The notes beneath the pieces were generated by a model. That model did no database searches, was not told where the DNA came from, and was given only the letters and a program-made list of their open reading frames with translations. From Treponema sp. (GTDB lineage: Bacteria > Spirochaetota > Spirochaetia > Treponematales > Treponemataceae), in the NCBI GenBank assembly GCA_022640795.1, contig JALCCK010000003.1:1-64000 (forward strand): DNA of 64,000 bases. The letters are read 5' to 3'. Shown here piece after piece: positions 42,557 to 52,009 of this stretch. Position numbers and translations under genes: made by a program. How positions within the stretch are numbered: the stretch's first letter is position 1; every line of letters begins with the position of its first letter.

Positions 42557-43078
42557 TTATTCTGACTGACTCAGAAATTGTTTATTTATCTGTTCTGCCA
42601 CAAACCCGGCATAACGACGAATACCCTCATCGTCGGTACCGTTTTTGAGAACCGTTCCCGTTTTTTCAGTTCCTGTAGCCGTTATCGTATCAGTCATAAT
42701 TTCAATAACTTTCCATTCTGCTGATTTAATATTTTCAAGCAGCGAAGCGTCCGGATTATCGGTTCCGGTTTGTTCCAAATTAAGCCGGATAATAATGAAA
42801 TAATCAAAATATCCGTCCCGTGCCTCAAGATAGGATTTTTTTTCAACTGCTGAAATCTGATCCATTCCCGAGACAACGTACAGAGGTGCATCTGAAACAA
42901 TACATCCGTTATCATAAAAATAATCAAGAATTGCCTGTTCAAACAGGATCGTACTTTCTTTTATTTTTTTCTGATTACCGGCTGCCTGCTCAACCATCAC
43001 GACGAGAGAATCTGCAGAAGCGGTACAAATTCCTCCCGCCAGCGTCAGCAACACAGCTGCCAGATGCTTTAATTTCAT
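42557..43078 (-). CDS. Exported protein of unknown function
   Basis: The product has a signal peptide (MKLKHLAAVLLTLAGGICTASA) and about 150 further residues with no motif I know. I use the ATG at 43078 because GGAGG lies five bases upstream; the frame is open for 27 more codons but that part looks non-coding. The central part (DGYFDYFIIIRLNLEQTG) suggests an alpha/beta fold. It precedes the SPOR gene and is likely co-transcribed. Confidence 0.7.
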   Translation of the reverse strand: MKLKHLAAVLLTLAGGICTASADSLVVMVEQAAGNQKKIKESTILFEQAILDYFYDNGCIVSDAPLYVVSGMDQISAVEKKSYLEARDGYFDYFIIIRLNLEQTGTDNPDASLLENIKSAEWKVIEIMTDTITATGTEKTGTVLKNGTDDEGIRRYAGFVAEQINKQFLSQSE

Positions 43079-43193
43079 GTAACCTCCACGGAGAAAAGCT
43101 GCTCCATCTGCCATTGTCTCTTTTTTATCATCGGTTTCTTCGTAAAAGGAATTAAGCACTTTTATTCATGAAGTTTATAAAACGACAGAAAGA

Positions 43194-43222
43194 TTGATGA
43201 AAGTGACATGGTATGGTATAGT
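43194..43222 (+). promoter_or_regulatory. Leaderless-type promoter of the LoaP-like operon
   Basis: TTGATG (43194-43199) and TATAGT (43217-43222) are 17 bases apart and the ATG at 43229 is the predicted +1. No Shine-Dalgarno is present. Confidence 0.55.
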
Positions 43223-43228
43223 TTCTCT

Positions 43229-43762
43229 ATGAAATATTATGCCGTGCAGGTTCATTGTTCAGCAGAAATACCATATATGGAACATTTAAAAAAACGATTG
43301 TCCGGCACGACCTGCAGTCAGGAAATAATTTTTCCCAGAAGATGCCTTAAAATACGCAAAAAAGGGAAAATAGTTGATGATATAAAACCAATTTTTCCCG
43401 GATATGTATTTATTCGGGTGGAAGATTCCTTAACCTATGACCAGTTCTGTCTGATGAAATCAGTAAAAGGATTCTATAAATTTCTGGACAGTAACCAGAA
43501 TATACGGCCGCTTCATGATCATGACCTAAAAATACTTGAGCATTTTCTGGTATTCGGTGAAATAGCGGGACCGTCAAAAGTCTTTTTCAATGAACAAAAT
43601 AAAATAGTTGTTACCGCTGGACCGTTAAAAGGAATGGAAGGTTCCATAATAAAAATCGATCGAAGGAAACGACGTGCAAAAGTAGAACTGGATTTTGGAA
43701 ACAATAAAATTCGTTGTGATCTTTCATTTGAAATGATGAAAAAGGACAGCATTCATGAATAA
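43229..43762 (+). CDS. LoaP/NusG-like specialised transcription antiterminator
   Basis: This protein of 177 residues has an NGN domain (KYYAVQVHCSAEIPYMEHL, PIFPGYVFI) and a KOW domain (VVTAGPLKGMEGSIIKIDRR). The KOW sequence resembles LoaP paralogues, in which GPLKG-EG-I-KIDR is typical, more than housekeeping NusG or RfaH. Such proteins travel with RNA polymerase and prevent termination in long gene clusters. The start MKYYAVQ is preferred over an in-frame ATG seven codons upstream. It overlaps the next gene by eight bases, so it probably controls its own operon. Confidence 0.82.
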   Translation: MKYYAVQVHCSAEIPYMEHLKKRLSGTTCSQEIIFPRRCLKIRKKGKIVDDIKPIFPGYVFIRVEDSLTYDQFCLMKSVKGFYKFLDSNQNIRPLHDHDLKILEHFLVFGEIAGPSKVFFNEQNKIVVTAGPLKGMEGSIIKIDRRKRRAKVELDFGNNKIRCDLSFEMMKKDSIHE

Positions 43763-45263
43763 AATAGACGAACCGCGTTTATATATAATCGGAGCAGGAT
43801 TTGCCGGACAGATGATTGCCGGTGATATCAAACGGAAAAAAATATTCGGTCGCGTAGCAGCCTATCTTGACGATGATGAATCCGTTATCGGTACCCAGAT
43901 AGACGGAGTGCCGGTTATAGGACCGATACGTAATACCGCATCTCTTTTGCGGTGTGGAGCAGGTGACGTTGCAATTATTGCAATTCCGAGTGCTCCGGTG
44001 GAACGAATCAGGACAGTGTATGAAGTCCTTGTCAAAAGCGGATTTTCTCATATAAAAATTCTCCCAAGTATCAGTCAGGTTATTGAAGGATCAGCTCATC
44101 TTGTACAGGCCAGAGAAATAGATCCGCTTGATATTCTTGGACGTACACCGGTGACTATTTCACTAAAGGAAAGCCTTTCATATCTCCGGGGAAAACGGGT
44201 GCTGATCACCGGTGCAGGTGGATCAATAGGTTCAGAACTGTGCCGGCAGCTTCTTTCAGGAGGAGCAGAACGGTTATATCTTTTCGGGCACGGAGAAAAT
44301 TCAATTTATCAGATAGACAGAGAACTCCGATTACTCCAGAACGAAGGCGTTGGCGAAAAAGCGACGATTGTTCCAATAATCGGAGACATGAAGGACCATG
44401 CGTATACGGATTATATTATATCAAAGACAAGATGTGACGTTATATTTCATTGTGCGGCTTATAAACATGTTCCTATGATGGAAGGTAATCCGGTCGCAGC
44501 AATTGAAAACAATGTCTTTGGAACAAAAAATCTGCTTGAAGCTGCGTTGCGTCATAAAGTCAGGCGGTTTGTACTTATTTCTACCGATAAAGCAGTGAAT
44601 CCGGTTTCCGTTTATGGAGTTTCAAAAATGCTCTGTGAAAAACTTGTTCTTGCGGCAGCAGTACATGCAAAATCGCCGCAGGCATATATGTTCGTACGGT
44701 TCGGAAATGTACTGGGTTCCCGGGGATCTATTCTGCCGCTTTTTATGGAACAGATCAAAAATGGAGGTCCTGTTACTGTTACCGACAAAGGCATGGAACG
44801 ATATTTTATGACGATACCAGAAGCCTGCTCTCTCGTTCTCAAAACCGGCGGAGTTGGTAAAAACGGTATCTCATATTTGCTTGATATGGGAACTCCCATA
44901 AAAATTCTGACATTAGCGGAACAGATTATAAAATTCAGCGGGTTTGAACCATATAAGGATATTGATATAAAATTTACCGGAGTCCGGCCGGGAGAACGGC
45001 TCGCAGAACATTTATGGTTACCGGAAGAAAATCCAACTTCTACTGAATATCCTAAGATTCTGAAACTGACAGATTGTACGCCAAAATCCTTTGATCTTGA
45101 CGGCCTCCTCCGCCGGCTTGAACCAATCTGCCTCGGTTCCGCACACCAGGAAGAAAAAGATCCGGTTCTCTACAGGAACAAAGAACGGATGATAGAAATA
45201 CTAGGTGAAGTTGTTCCATCATTAAAAAATTTCTACAAAAAAAATACCATAAGGGGTCGGTAA
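43755..45263 (+). CDS. CapD-like nucleotide-sugar 4,6-dehydratase, soluble form
   Basis: This 502-residue protein has an N-terminal CoA-binding-like domain (YIIGAGFAGQMIAGDIKRK) and a short-chain dehydrogenase/reductase core with ITGAGGSIGSELCRQLL, FHCAAYKHVPMME, STDKAVNPVSVYGVSK and RFGNVLGSRGSILPLF. It belongs to the CapD/FlaA1/PglF family, which makes 4-keto-6-deoxy-HexNAc from UDP-HexNAc. The four membrane helices of full-length CapD are absent. The motif VYGVSK replaces the usual Tyr-x3-Lys in normal spacing. It overlaps the antiterminator gene and abuts the aminotransferase gene. Confidence 0.88.
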   Translation: MNKIDEPRLYIIGAGFAGQMIAGDIKRKKIFGRVAAYLDDDESVIGTQIDGVPVIGPIRNTASLLRCGAGDVAIIAIPSAPVERIRTVYEVLVKSGFSHIKILPSISQVIEGSAHLVQAREIDPLDILGRTPVTISLKESLSYLRGKRVLITGAGGSIGSELCRQLLSGGAERLYLFGHGENSIYQIDRELRLLQNEGVGEKATIVPIIGDMKDHAYTDYIISKTRCDVIFHCAAYKHVPMMEGNPVAAIENNVFGTKNLLEAALRHKVRRFVLISTDKAVNPVSVYGVSKMLCEKLVLAAAVHAKSPQAYMFVRFGNVLGSRGSILPLFMEQIKNGGPVTVTDKGMERYFMTIPEACSLVLKTGGVGKNGISYLLDMGTPIKILTLAEQIIKFSGFEPYKDIDIKFTGVRPGERLAEHLWLPEENPTSTEYPKILKLTDCTPKSFDLDGLLRRLEPICLGSAHQEEKDPVLYRNKERMIEILGEVVPSLKNFYKKNTIRGR

Positions 45264-46493
45264 ATGACTGATGCTGAAAATACTGGTGTTCCTTTTTTTC
45301 GGCCTTCGCTTGATACTGCAGAAGAAAAGGCAGTTCTTTCCGTGCTGAGATCAAACTGGCTTACAACTGGAAAAGAGGCGCTTGCGTTTGAAAAAGAATT
45401 TTCCAATTTTATTACACTTCCTGCAGCAGAAGAAAAACGTACTGCGGAAGGGCTCGAAACGTCACCTATACTCAGCATAGCGGTAAACAGCAATACAAGC
45501 GGTTTGACGCTTGCACTCGATGCCTGCGGTATAAAAGAGGGAACTGCCGTTATAACGACCCCGTATACATTTGTCTCAACAGCAGCGACAGCGCAAAAAC
45601 TTGGCGCAGAAGTCTGTTTTGCTGATATAGAAAAAGACAGTTATAGCATTTCACCTGAAAATATTGAAGCAATTCTAAAAAAAGACCGGCAGCACAAAAT
45701 ACGGGCTATTCTTCCGGTTCATGTCGGAGGAAATGTCTGTAACATGGAAGCTATCTGTTTCCTTGGAAAAAAATACGGTGTAAAAATAATAGAAGATGCC
45801 GCACATTCCTTCCCGGCACCGACAAATCTCGGCTATGCAGGAACGATAGGTGATGCCGGCGTATTCTCATTCTATGCGACAAAGACGATCACTACAGGCG
45901 AAGGAGGAATGGTCTGTACGCGGGACCCTGAAATCGCAAAGAGAATGGTCAGCATGCGGATGCACGGAATGGACAGAACAACATGGGATCGCTATACGTC
46001 TCCGAAAGCTTCATGGGAATATGATATTATTGATGCCGGATACAAATATAACCTGCCGGATATACTGGCAGCCATCGGCCGGGTTCAGCTGAAAAAAGCT
46101 CAGGAACTATACCGCAAAAGAAAAAATATTGTTGCTATATATAACGAGGCTTTTGCAAAATTTGATTTTGTAGAGCTGCCACCGACTTCGGTGGGAAATG
46201 CATGGCATCTGTATATGATACGAATTATTCCGCAAAAACTAAAAATTAACCGTGACAGTTTTGCTAAAAAACTTCAACAAAAAGGCATCGGTATTTCCGT
46301 TCATTTTATACCGCTTTTTCATTTTACATACTGGAAGAATACCTATCCGGAATTCCGTTCGGAGAATTTTCCGAACGCTGAACATAAATATCAAACGAGC
46401 ATATCCCTTCCGCTCTGGCCCGGTATGAGCGAAAACGACGTTTTACGGGTCATACAGGCCGTTAAAGAAACGGGAGAGCAAAACCATGCCTGA
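45264..46493 (+). CDS. DegT/DnrJ/EryC1 sugar aminotransferase
   Basis: This 409-residue PLP enzyme has VFSFYATKTITTGEGGM with the Schiff-base lysine, IIEDAAHSFPA, ILPVHVGGNVCNMEAI and GYKYNLPDILAAIGRVQL. It should aminate the 4-keto sugar made by the adjacent CapD-like enzyme, giving a diaminated nucleotide sugar such as a bacillosamine or pseudaminic precursor. The specificity (C4 axial or equatorial) cannot be read off. It starts one base after the dehydratase stop and overlaps the XDH-like gene by eight bases. Confidence 0.9.
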   Translation: MTDAENTGVPFFRPSLDTAEEKAVLSVLRSNWLTTGKEALAFEKEFSNFITLPAAEEKRTAEGLETSPILSIAVNSNTSGLTLALDACGIKEGTAVITTPYTFVSTAATAQKLGAEVCFADIEKDSYSISPENIEAILKKDRQHKIRAILPVHVGGNVCNMEAICFLGKKYGVKIIEDAAHSFPAPTNLGYAGTIGDAGVFSFYATKTITTGEGGMVCTRDPEIAKRMVSMRMHGMDRTTWDRYTSPKASWEYDIIDAGYKYNLPDILAAIGRVQLKKAQELYRKRKNIVAIYNEAFAKFDFVELPPTSVGNAWHLYMIRIIPQKLKINRDSFAKKLQQKGIGISVHFIPLFHFTYWKNTYPEFRSENFPNAEHKYQTSISLPLWPGMSENDVLRVIQAVKETGEQNHA

Positions 46494-48675
46494 AACACTG
46501 CGGACACGAAAAACACGTATAAAAAAAAAGATTCTGCGGCTGTTACTTTCTCAGGACTTTTATAGTGATTTGGAAATTGATGGTATGTTGTATGCCGCCC
46601 TTCTCAGATCACCTTCAGGAAGCGGGACTATAACGTCTATCTCGTATCCCAATATACCGGAGGGATATTTTTTCTTTACTGCTGCTGATATACCAGAGAA
46701 CGATGTTGTCTCGATGCTCGATACTCCTATTTCTATTTTTTGCAGCGGAAATGTTTCATATCAGGGCGAACCTATCGGAATGCTTGTCGGTCCGGATCAG
46801 AAGAAGGTTAATGAACTTCTCTCAAAGTTTGAAATACTGTACGACACTGAAACGGTAAATTCGGCACTGGAAACGATCATCAGTGAAAATACGAAGACGG
46901 ATGCTGACCAGGGAAAAGATATTCCGTTGTTACCACCGACAGCAGCTCAAACGGCAGCATCAAGGATTGTCCGCACAGGAAAAGCATTAAATGGAAACAA
47001 ATCAGACTTTCAGCAGCTTTTTAAAGACGCCGCCTGTACGGTAGAAAACACGTGGTCATATGTAATTCAGCACCAGTCATACGAAGAAACAAACGGAGCA
47101 ATCTGCCTTTTCGATGACGGCATTCTGACCGTTTTTACTCCGACACAGTGGTTGCCGCATCTGCGAAAAACGCTTTCATCGGTACTTTCTATCGATATGA
47201 ATCATATTGTCGTGAAAAAGACAAAAATTTCCAATCGCAACACAACCGGAATATGGGGAAATGCTATTCTTGCCTGCCAGGCGGGAATAGCAGCCGTAAA
47301 AACCGGTAAACCTGTAAAAATCTGTCTGACAAGAGAAGAACAGAAAAAATATATCGAAAAACCGGTTCCGGTAACAATTACCTGCAAAACCGCTGCTACA
47401 GCAGAAGGTCGTATCGTAGCCCAGCAGACACGCATAATCATTGCAGCCGGTGCATATAATCCGTTTGCCGGAGAAATTCTGGACAGACTTGTCATTGCAT
47501 CCTGCGGCATTTATAATATACCGAATATTGAAATAATCGGAAAAGCATACGTATCCAGTACTGCTCCATCGTCTGTTACAATGAATACGATTGAAGCTCA
47601 GGCTTATTTTGCACTTGAAAGTCAAATACAGGCAGTTGCAGATCGTACAGGACTTTCTCCCGTCGAACTGCGAGAAATTAACGGATTTTCCAACTCCTCA
47701 TTCGTCAACAGTATGCCGTTCTTCTTTAATGCGCTTAAATTAAAAGAAACGCTTGAAGGACTTACGTCTATCAGCGATTTTAGACGAAAATATACTTCAT
47801 ACAGGATTGACCGGCACACAGATCTTATAAATTTTACGGGGAATCCGTCCGCGAGTCCGGTACGCGGTATCGGACTTGCGTGCACACTGAGCGGGTCGGG
47901 ATACTTTGGTTCACATGTATATGATACCGGTCAAAAAATGGAAGTTACCATGGAAAAAGACGGCACGCTTACGATACATTCTCTTCCTCCGTCGTCTTCT
48001 GTATTGAATATCTGGAAATCAATAGCGGCGGGGATACTTGATATACCGGCGGAGTCTGTAAAGCTTAATAGTAAATTCGACGCAAACCAGGAACCTCAAT
48101 TACCGGAAGACATTTACAATAACCTCAGTATTATGACTCAGCTGATAAAAAAATGCTGCAGAAGTATTCAAAGAAAACGATTCAGATCTCCGCTGCCGAT
48201 AACGGTAAAAAAAGGTATAACCTCAGCACAGAAAAAAAAATGGGATCAGGAGTCGTTTTCAGGAGAACCATTTTATACGACTGCAGGAGCAGCCGCTGCG
48301 GTTGAAGTAGAATTTGATGCAGCAGTCTATACGGTGACGATCAGAGGAATATGGATCACCATTGACTGCGGTGAAATTCTTTCCGTAGCTGCGGCGAAAC
48401 AGACAATCAGAAAAAATATCCAGCAGGTACTCTCTGAACTTATATCAGATACAATCCTTTCGTGCGATAATATAAATATTTCATTTCTACAGTCAACTGC
48501 CGATCCCCGTCAAATAGACGGCCTGGTTTATAATATAATTCCGGCTGCATTTGCCGCAGCCGTTTCACAAGCATGTTCTGTTACAGTAAATTCTTTACCG
48601 ATAAAGACGGATTCTTTATATAATATGGAACGAATCAAGCTCAACGCGACTGAATCGGAAAAGGAGAAAAAATGA
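46486..48675 (+). CDS. Xanthine-dehydrogenase-like large subunit with altered cofactor motifs
   Basis: This 729-residue protein follows the molybdopterin-binding subunit family: IDGMLYAALLRSPSGSGTI at the start, YVIQHQSYEETNGAICLFDD, VFTPTQWLPHLRKTLSSVL and ALESQIQAVADRTGLSPVEL. Key motifs are changed. The GGGFGGK loop reads NRNTTGIWGN, the RGxGxPQ segment reads TAPSSVTMNTIEAQ, and the C-terminal segment is shortened to SGEPFYTTAGAAAAVEVEFD. Either it binds a different substrate or cofactor, or it is not a classical hydroxylase. I recall a related gene annotated quinoline 2-oxidoreductase in T. pallidum. It is coupled to both neighbours. Confidence 0.78.
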   Translation: MPETLRTRKTRIKKKILRLLLSQDFYSDLEIDGMLYAALLRSPSGSGTITSISYPNIPEGYFFFTAADIPENDVVSMLDTPISIFCSGNVSYQGEPIGMLVGPDQKKVNELLSKFEILYDTETVNSALETIISENTKTDADQGKDIPLLPPTAAQTAASRIVRTGKALNGNKSDFQQLFKDAACTVENTWSYVIQHQSYEETNGAICLFDDGILTVFTPTQWLPHLRKTLSSVLSIDMNHIVVKKTKISNRNTTGIWGNAILACQAGIAAVKTGKPVKICLTREEQKKYIEKPVPVTITCKTAATAEGRIVAQQTRIIIAAGAYNPFAGEILDRLVIASCGIYNIPNIEIIGKAYVSSTAPSSVTMNTIEAQAYFALESQIQAVADRTGLSPVELREINGFSNSSFVNSMPFFFNALKLKETLEGLTSISDFRRKYTSYRIDRHTDLINFTGNPSASPVRGIGLACTLSGSGYFGSHVYDTGQKMEVTMEKDGTLTIHSLPPSSSVLNIWKSIAAGILDIPAESVKLNSKFDANQEPQLPEDIYNNLSIMTQLIKKCCRSIQRKRFRSPLPITVKKGITSAQKKKWDQESFSGEPFYTTAGAAAAVEVEFDAAVYTVTIRGIWITIDCGEILSVAAAKQTIRKNIQQVLSELISDTILSCDNINISFLQSTADPRQIDGLVYNIIPAAFAAAVSQACSVTVNSLPIKTDSLYNMERIKLNATESEKEKK

Positions 48676-49163
48676 AAATTCCATTACAGTTGAATTCAAA
48701 AAAGACCGTACTGGACGCTTTTCCCAACGAACTTTTAGTTACCGTACTCAGACGATATGGGATGATTTCGGTAAAAGAAGGATGTATGGAAGGAAAATGC
48801 GGAGCATGTACCGTTCTTATTGATGGGAAACCGGTACCAAGCTGCAAAATACCGGTGGCTATTGTGCGGAATTCATATATTGTTACACTTGAATATTTCA
48901 AAACGACGGATGACTACGAGGATATTATGAAAGGCTTTGAGAAGGCCGCTATTAAACTCTGCGGACATTGCGATGCCGGAAAGATTTTTACAGCGTGGAG
49001 TATTATCACGGCGAAACAACTACCGGAGAGAACAGCTCTGCTGCAGGAAGTGGCACATCTTTCGCCATGCTGTGTTGATTCGGACACACTCATAAACGGG
49101 ATACTTTATGCCCGCTCGTTTAGAAATTCGCGTCTGAGGGTAAAAAAAGATGCAAGAAAGTGA
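48672..49163 (+). CDS. XDH-like [2Fe-2S] subunit
   Basis: The N-terminal plant-ferredoxin-type cluster motif is complete (CMEGKCGACTVLIDGKPVPSC, with cysteines 4, 2 and 11 apart). The second cluster motif is altered: the first pair CGHC is present, but the usual C-x-C near the end reads PCC, so the pair is adjacent. The second cluster may be lost or unusually ligated. It overlaps the large subunit gene by four bases (ATGA) and the FAD subunit gene by 14. Confidence 0.82.
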   Translation: MKIPLQLNSKKTVLDAFPNELLVTVLRRYGMISVKEGCMEGKCGACTVLIDGKPVPSCKIPVAIVRNSYIVTLEYFKTTDDYEDIMKGFEKAAIKLCGHCDAGKIFTAWSIITAKQLPERTALLQEVAHLSPCCVDSDTLINGILYARSFRNSRLRVKKDARK

Positions 49164-49956
49164 ACACGATATCTTTTTTGCCAATACGATTTCCGATGTG
49201 CTGTACCAGTTGAAAACAATACCGGGACTCCGTATTGTCGGCGGCTGTACCGGTATCATGACACTTCCGGAAAAATCATTGTCAATCAGAGGTATAAAGG
49301 AACTGCAATTAATCGACAAACGGGAACGGTACATGGATTTGGGACCGGCGGTAACGCTTTCCAGATTACTTGAAGTCGGAAAAAATAAACTTCCGTCAAT
49401 ACTTTACAACGCAGCCGCAGGCATTTCGAATTCACATATACGTAATATAGCCACAATCGGTGGAAACATTTGCAAAGATGGTCCTAAATTAACACTCTAT
49501 GCACCGATGCTCGCGTTAGATGCACGACTTGAATTACATAATGAATATGAAGCGTACTACATCCCTATAACAAGCTTTTCAGGAGTGCCCCGTAATAGTA
49601 TGCTTATACGAATCAGGATTCCGATTGAAGAATGGGATGTTGCAGTATTCCGAAGATTCGGTCCTGCCCATGTTATTACAGAAAACTCTGCTTCGTTTGC
49701 TTTTCTTGCAAATACACAAAAAAATACGCTGACCAATCTGCGAATAGCTTTTGCAGGCACAGTGACGTTCAGAAGCAAGGAACTTGAAAACAGCATCATC
49801 GGTACACGGCTTCCGTTGTCCGAAAAAAATATAGACAGCCTCGTCGCCGATGCTGCACGGCAATTTGAAACTGCCGCTCCGGAAAAGTCAAGTCCGCCAA
49901 TTCTGAAGCAGCAGTTTCTGAACCTTGTACATTATTCGCTGGAGCAGCTTACCTGA
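49150..49956 (+). CDS. XDH-like FAD subunit
   Basis: This 268-residue protein has the FAD-binding fold of XDH/CO dehydrogenase medium subunits (IVGGCTGIMTLPEKSL, HIRNIATIGGNICKDGPKL, ALDARLEL) and a C-terminal CO_deh_flav_C region. The first glycine loop reads GGCT instead of GGTD. It completes the three-subunit arrangement and ends three bases before the convergent queA gene. Confidence 0.82.
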   Translation: MQESEHDIFFANTISDVLYQLKTIPGLRIVGGCTGIMTLPEKSLSIRGIKELQLIDKRERYMDLGPAVTLSRLLEVGKNKLPSILYNAAAGISNSHIRNIATIGGNICKDGPKLTLYAPMLALDARLELHNEYEAYYIPITSFSGVPRNSMLIRIRIPIEEWDVAVFRRFGPAHVITENSASFAFLANTQKNTLTNLRIAFAGTVTFRSKELENSIIGTRLPLSEKNIDSLVADAARQFETAAPEKSSPPILKQQFLNLVHYSLEQLT

Positions 49957-49959
49957 TTA

Positions 49960-51000
49960 CTATTTTATCAGCATGGCGTCGCCGTATGAAAAAAAACGGT
50001 ATCGTTTGGCGACAGCAGTTCTATATGCATCAAGAATAGATTCTCTTCCGGCAAATGCACTTACCAGCATAATCAAGGTCGATTCAGGCGTGTGGAAATT
50101 CGTGAACATCTGATCAACAATTCTGAATTTAAATCCGGGATACATAAATATATGTGTTTTTTGAGTTCCTGCAACGACAAGACCGTGTTCATCACATGCA
50201 GATTCCAGAGTTCTTACAGAAGTTGTGCCCACTGCAAGAATCGGACGGCTTTTTTCTTTTGCTTCGTTTACTTTCCTCGCCGTTTCAGAAGAAACCGTAA
50301 AAACCTCTTCATGCATTTTGTGATCTTCTATCTTGTCTTCCCGCACCGGCAAAAAAGTACCAAGTCCGACATGCAAAGTGACCCAGTCAAGATCTATACC
50401 TTTATTTTTAAGTTGTTCAAGCATTTCATTTGTGAAGTGAAGTCCTGCAGTCGGACAGGCAGCGCTTCCCGTCTCTTTTGCATAAACAGTCTGATACCGT
50501 TCACTGTCCGCTTCGGTATCTTCTCGTTTGATATACGGAGGAAGCGGGATGTGCCCATTTTTTTCGAACCATGATTCATCTATCACTGATTCAAATTTCA
50601 ATGTTCTGAATTCTGTACCTTCATTCTGCGGATTTTCTATAATAGTTCCTATCAATCCATCCTGAAATTTGTATCGCATTCCCGGTTTTTGTTTTTTTGC
50701 AGATTTAACCATCGTATTCCAGGCAGTGCCGCTCGTATCTGTCTGGTTCAGAAACATAAATTCCTGTTCCCGACCGGTTGTCTCTTTTATACCGTACACC
50801 CGCGCTTTACGAACCTTTGAATTGTTAAAAATCATAAGCGTATCGGAACTTATAAGATCCGGCAATTCATGCATCAGATGATGCGAAACGTGACCGTCGA
50901 ACCGTCCCAGTTCCATAAGTTTATCCTCACCTCGTATTCCGGAAGGATACTGGGCTATAAGATCCTGTGGTAAATCAAAATAGAAGTCTTTCCTGAGCAT
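49960..51000 (-). CDS. queA: tRNA preQ1(34) S-adenosylmethionine ribosyltransferase-isomerase
   Basis: This 346-residue protein is Que[18 protein letters not shown] start, [52 protein letters not shown] and [18 protein letters not shown]. It transfers the ribosyl part of SAM to preQ1 in tRNA during queuosine synthesis. It overlaps the ruvB stop by 26 bases, so it is translationally coupled to ruvB, an arrangement known in many bacteria. Confidence 0.96.
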   Translation of the reverse strand: MLRKDFYFDLPQDLIAQYPSGIRGEDKLMELGRFDGHVSHHLMHELPDLISSDTLMIFNNSKVRKARVYGIKETTGREQEFMFLNQTDTSGTAWNTMVKSAKKQKPGMRYKFQDGLIGTIIENPQNEGTEFRTLKFESVIDESWFEKNGHIPLPPYIKREDTEADSERYQTVYAKETGSAACPTAGLHFTNEMLEQLKNKGIDLDWVTLHVGLGTFLPVREDKIEDHKMHEEVFTVSSETARKVNEAKEKSRPILAVGTTSVRTLESACDEHGLVVAGTQKTHIFMYPGFKFRIVDQMFTNFHTPESTLIMLVSAFAGRESILDAYRTAVAKRYRFFSYGDAMLIK

Positions 51001-52009
51001 TTTTTTTATTTCCCTTTATTCCTAAATGATAATATGCTTTTTCTGTTACTATGCGTCCGCGTGGAGTCCGCTGCAAAAGACCGCACTGAATTAAATAGGG
51101 TTCATAGTAATCTTCCAGCGTGTCTATAGATTCTCCAATCGAAATCGCAAGCGTTTCAGCTCCGACAGGGCCGCCGCCAAAATTATTTATGATGGAAAGC
51201 AGGATCTGCCTGTCGTAGTTTTCAAGTCCGAGAGAATCTATTTCCAGTTTTTTAAGTCCGTCGACAGTTATCTGTTTCGTAATTTTACCATGGCCGAATA
51301 CCTGCGCAAAATCTCTCATCCTCCGAAGAACACGATTGGCTACACGTGGTGTTCCACGGGAACATTGAGCCATGAGCAGTGCAGCATCGTCATCTATTTC
51401 GACCGAAAGGATACGGGCGGAACGCCGGATAATACACGAAAGCTCTTCCGGTGTATAAAAATTAAACCGTTGAATAATTCCAAATCTGCTGATCAACGGA
51501 CTGGAAACCATGCCGGCTCTCGTTGTCGCTCCCACAAGCGTAAATTTTGGAATCGGGATCCGAACAGTACGGGCAGCCGCCCCCTGTCCGATAACCCAGT
51601 CAAGTTCAAAATCCTCCATAGCGATATATAACATTTCTTCTATAGCAGGTTTTAAACGATGAATTTCATCAATAAAAAATACCGTCCGTGGAGTAATCGT
51701 TGAAAGTATCCCCGCAAGATCTTTCGGTTTATCCAGAGCCGGAGCACTGGTAACTTTAAAATCTGCTCCAAGCTCATGAGCCGTTATCTGTGCAAGCGTT
51801 GTTTTTCCGAGGCCGGGAGGCCCGATAAGAAACAAATGATCCAGAGGTTCTTTTCTGCTGCGTGCTGCCTCTATAAAAACGGAAAGATTCTTTTTAACAC
51901 CTTCCTGTCCCAAAAATTCATTAAGCAGCTGCGGCCGGAGTGTCAGCTCCTGATCATCAGCGGAATTCGGAACATCTGGCCTTACTATAGCGTCGTCTCT
52001 GTCACTCAT
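50975..52009 (-). CDS. ruvB: Holliday junction helicase RuvB
   Basis: This 344-residue AAA+ protein has [20 protein letters not shown], Walker [16 protein letters not shown], Walker [24 protein letters not shown] and the C-terminal winged-helix [17 protein letters not shown]. It drives branch migration with RuvA. Its start overlaps the ruvA stop by four bases. Confidence 0.97.
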   Translation of the reverse strand: MSDRDDAIVRPDVPNSADDQELTLRPQLLNEFLGQEGVKKNLSVFIEAARSRKEPLDHLFLIGPPGLGKTTLAQITAHELGADFKVTSAPALDKPKDLAGILSTITPRTVFFIDEIHRLKPAIEEMLYIAMEDFELDWVIGQGAAARTVRIPIPKFTLVGATTRAGMVSSPLISRFGIIQRFNFYTPEELSCIIRRSARILSVEIDDDAALLMAQCSRGTPRVANRVLRRMRDFAQVFGHGKITKQITVDGLKKLEIDSLGLENYDRQILLSIINNFGGGPVGAETLAISIGESIDTLEDYYEPYLIQCGLLQRTPRGRIVTEKAYYHLGIKGNKKNAQERLLF

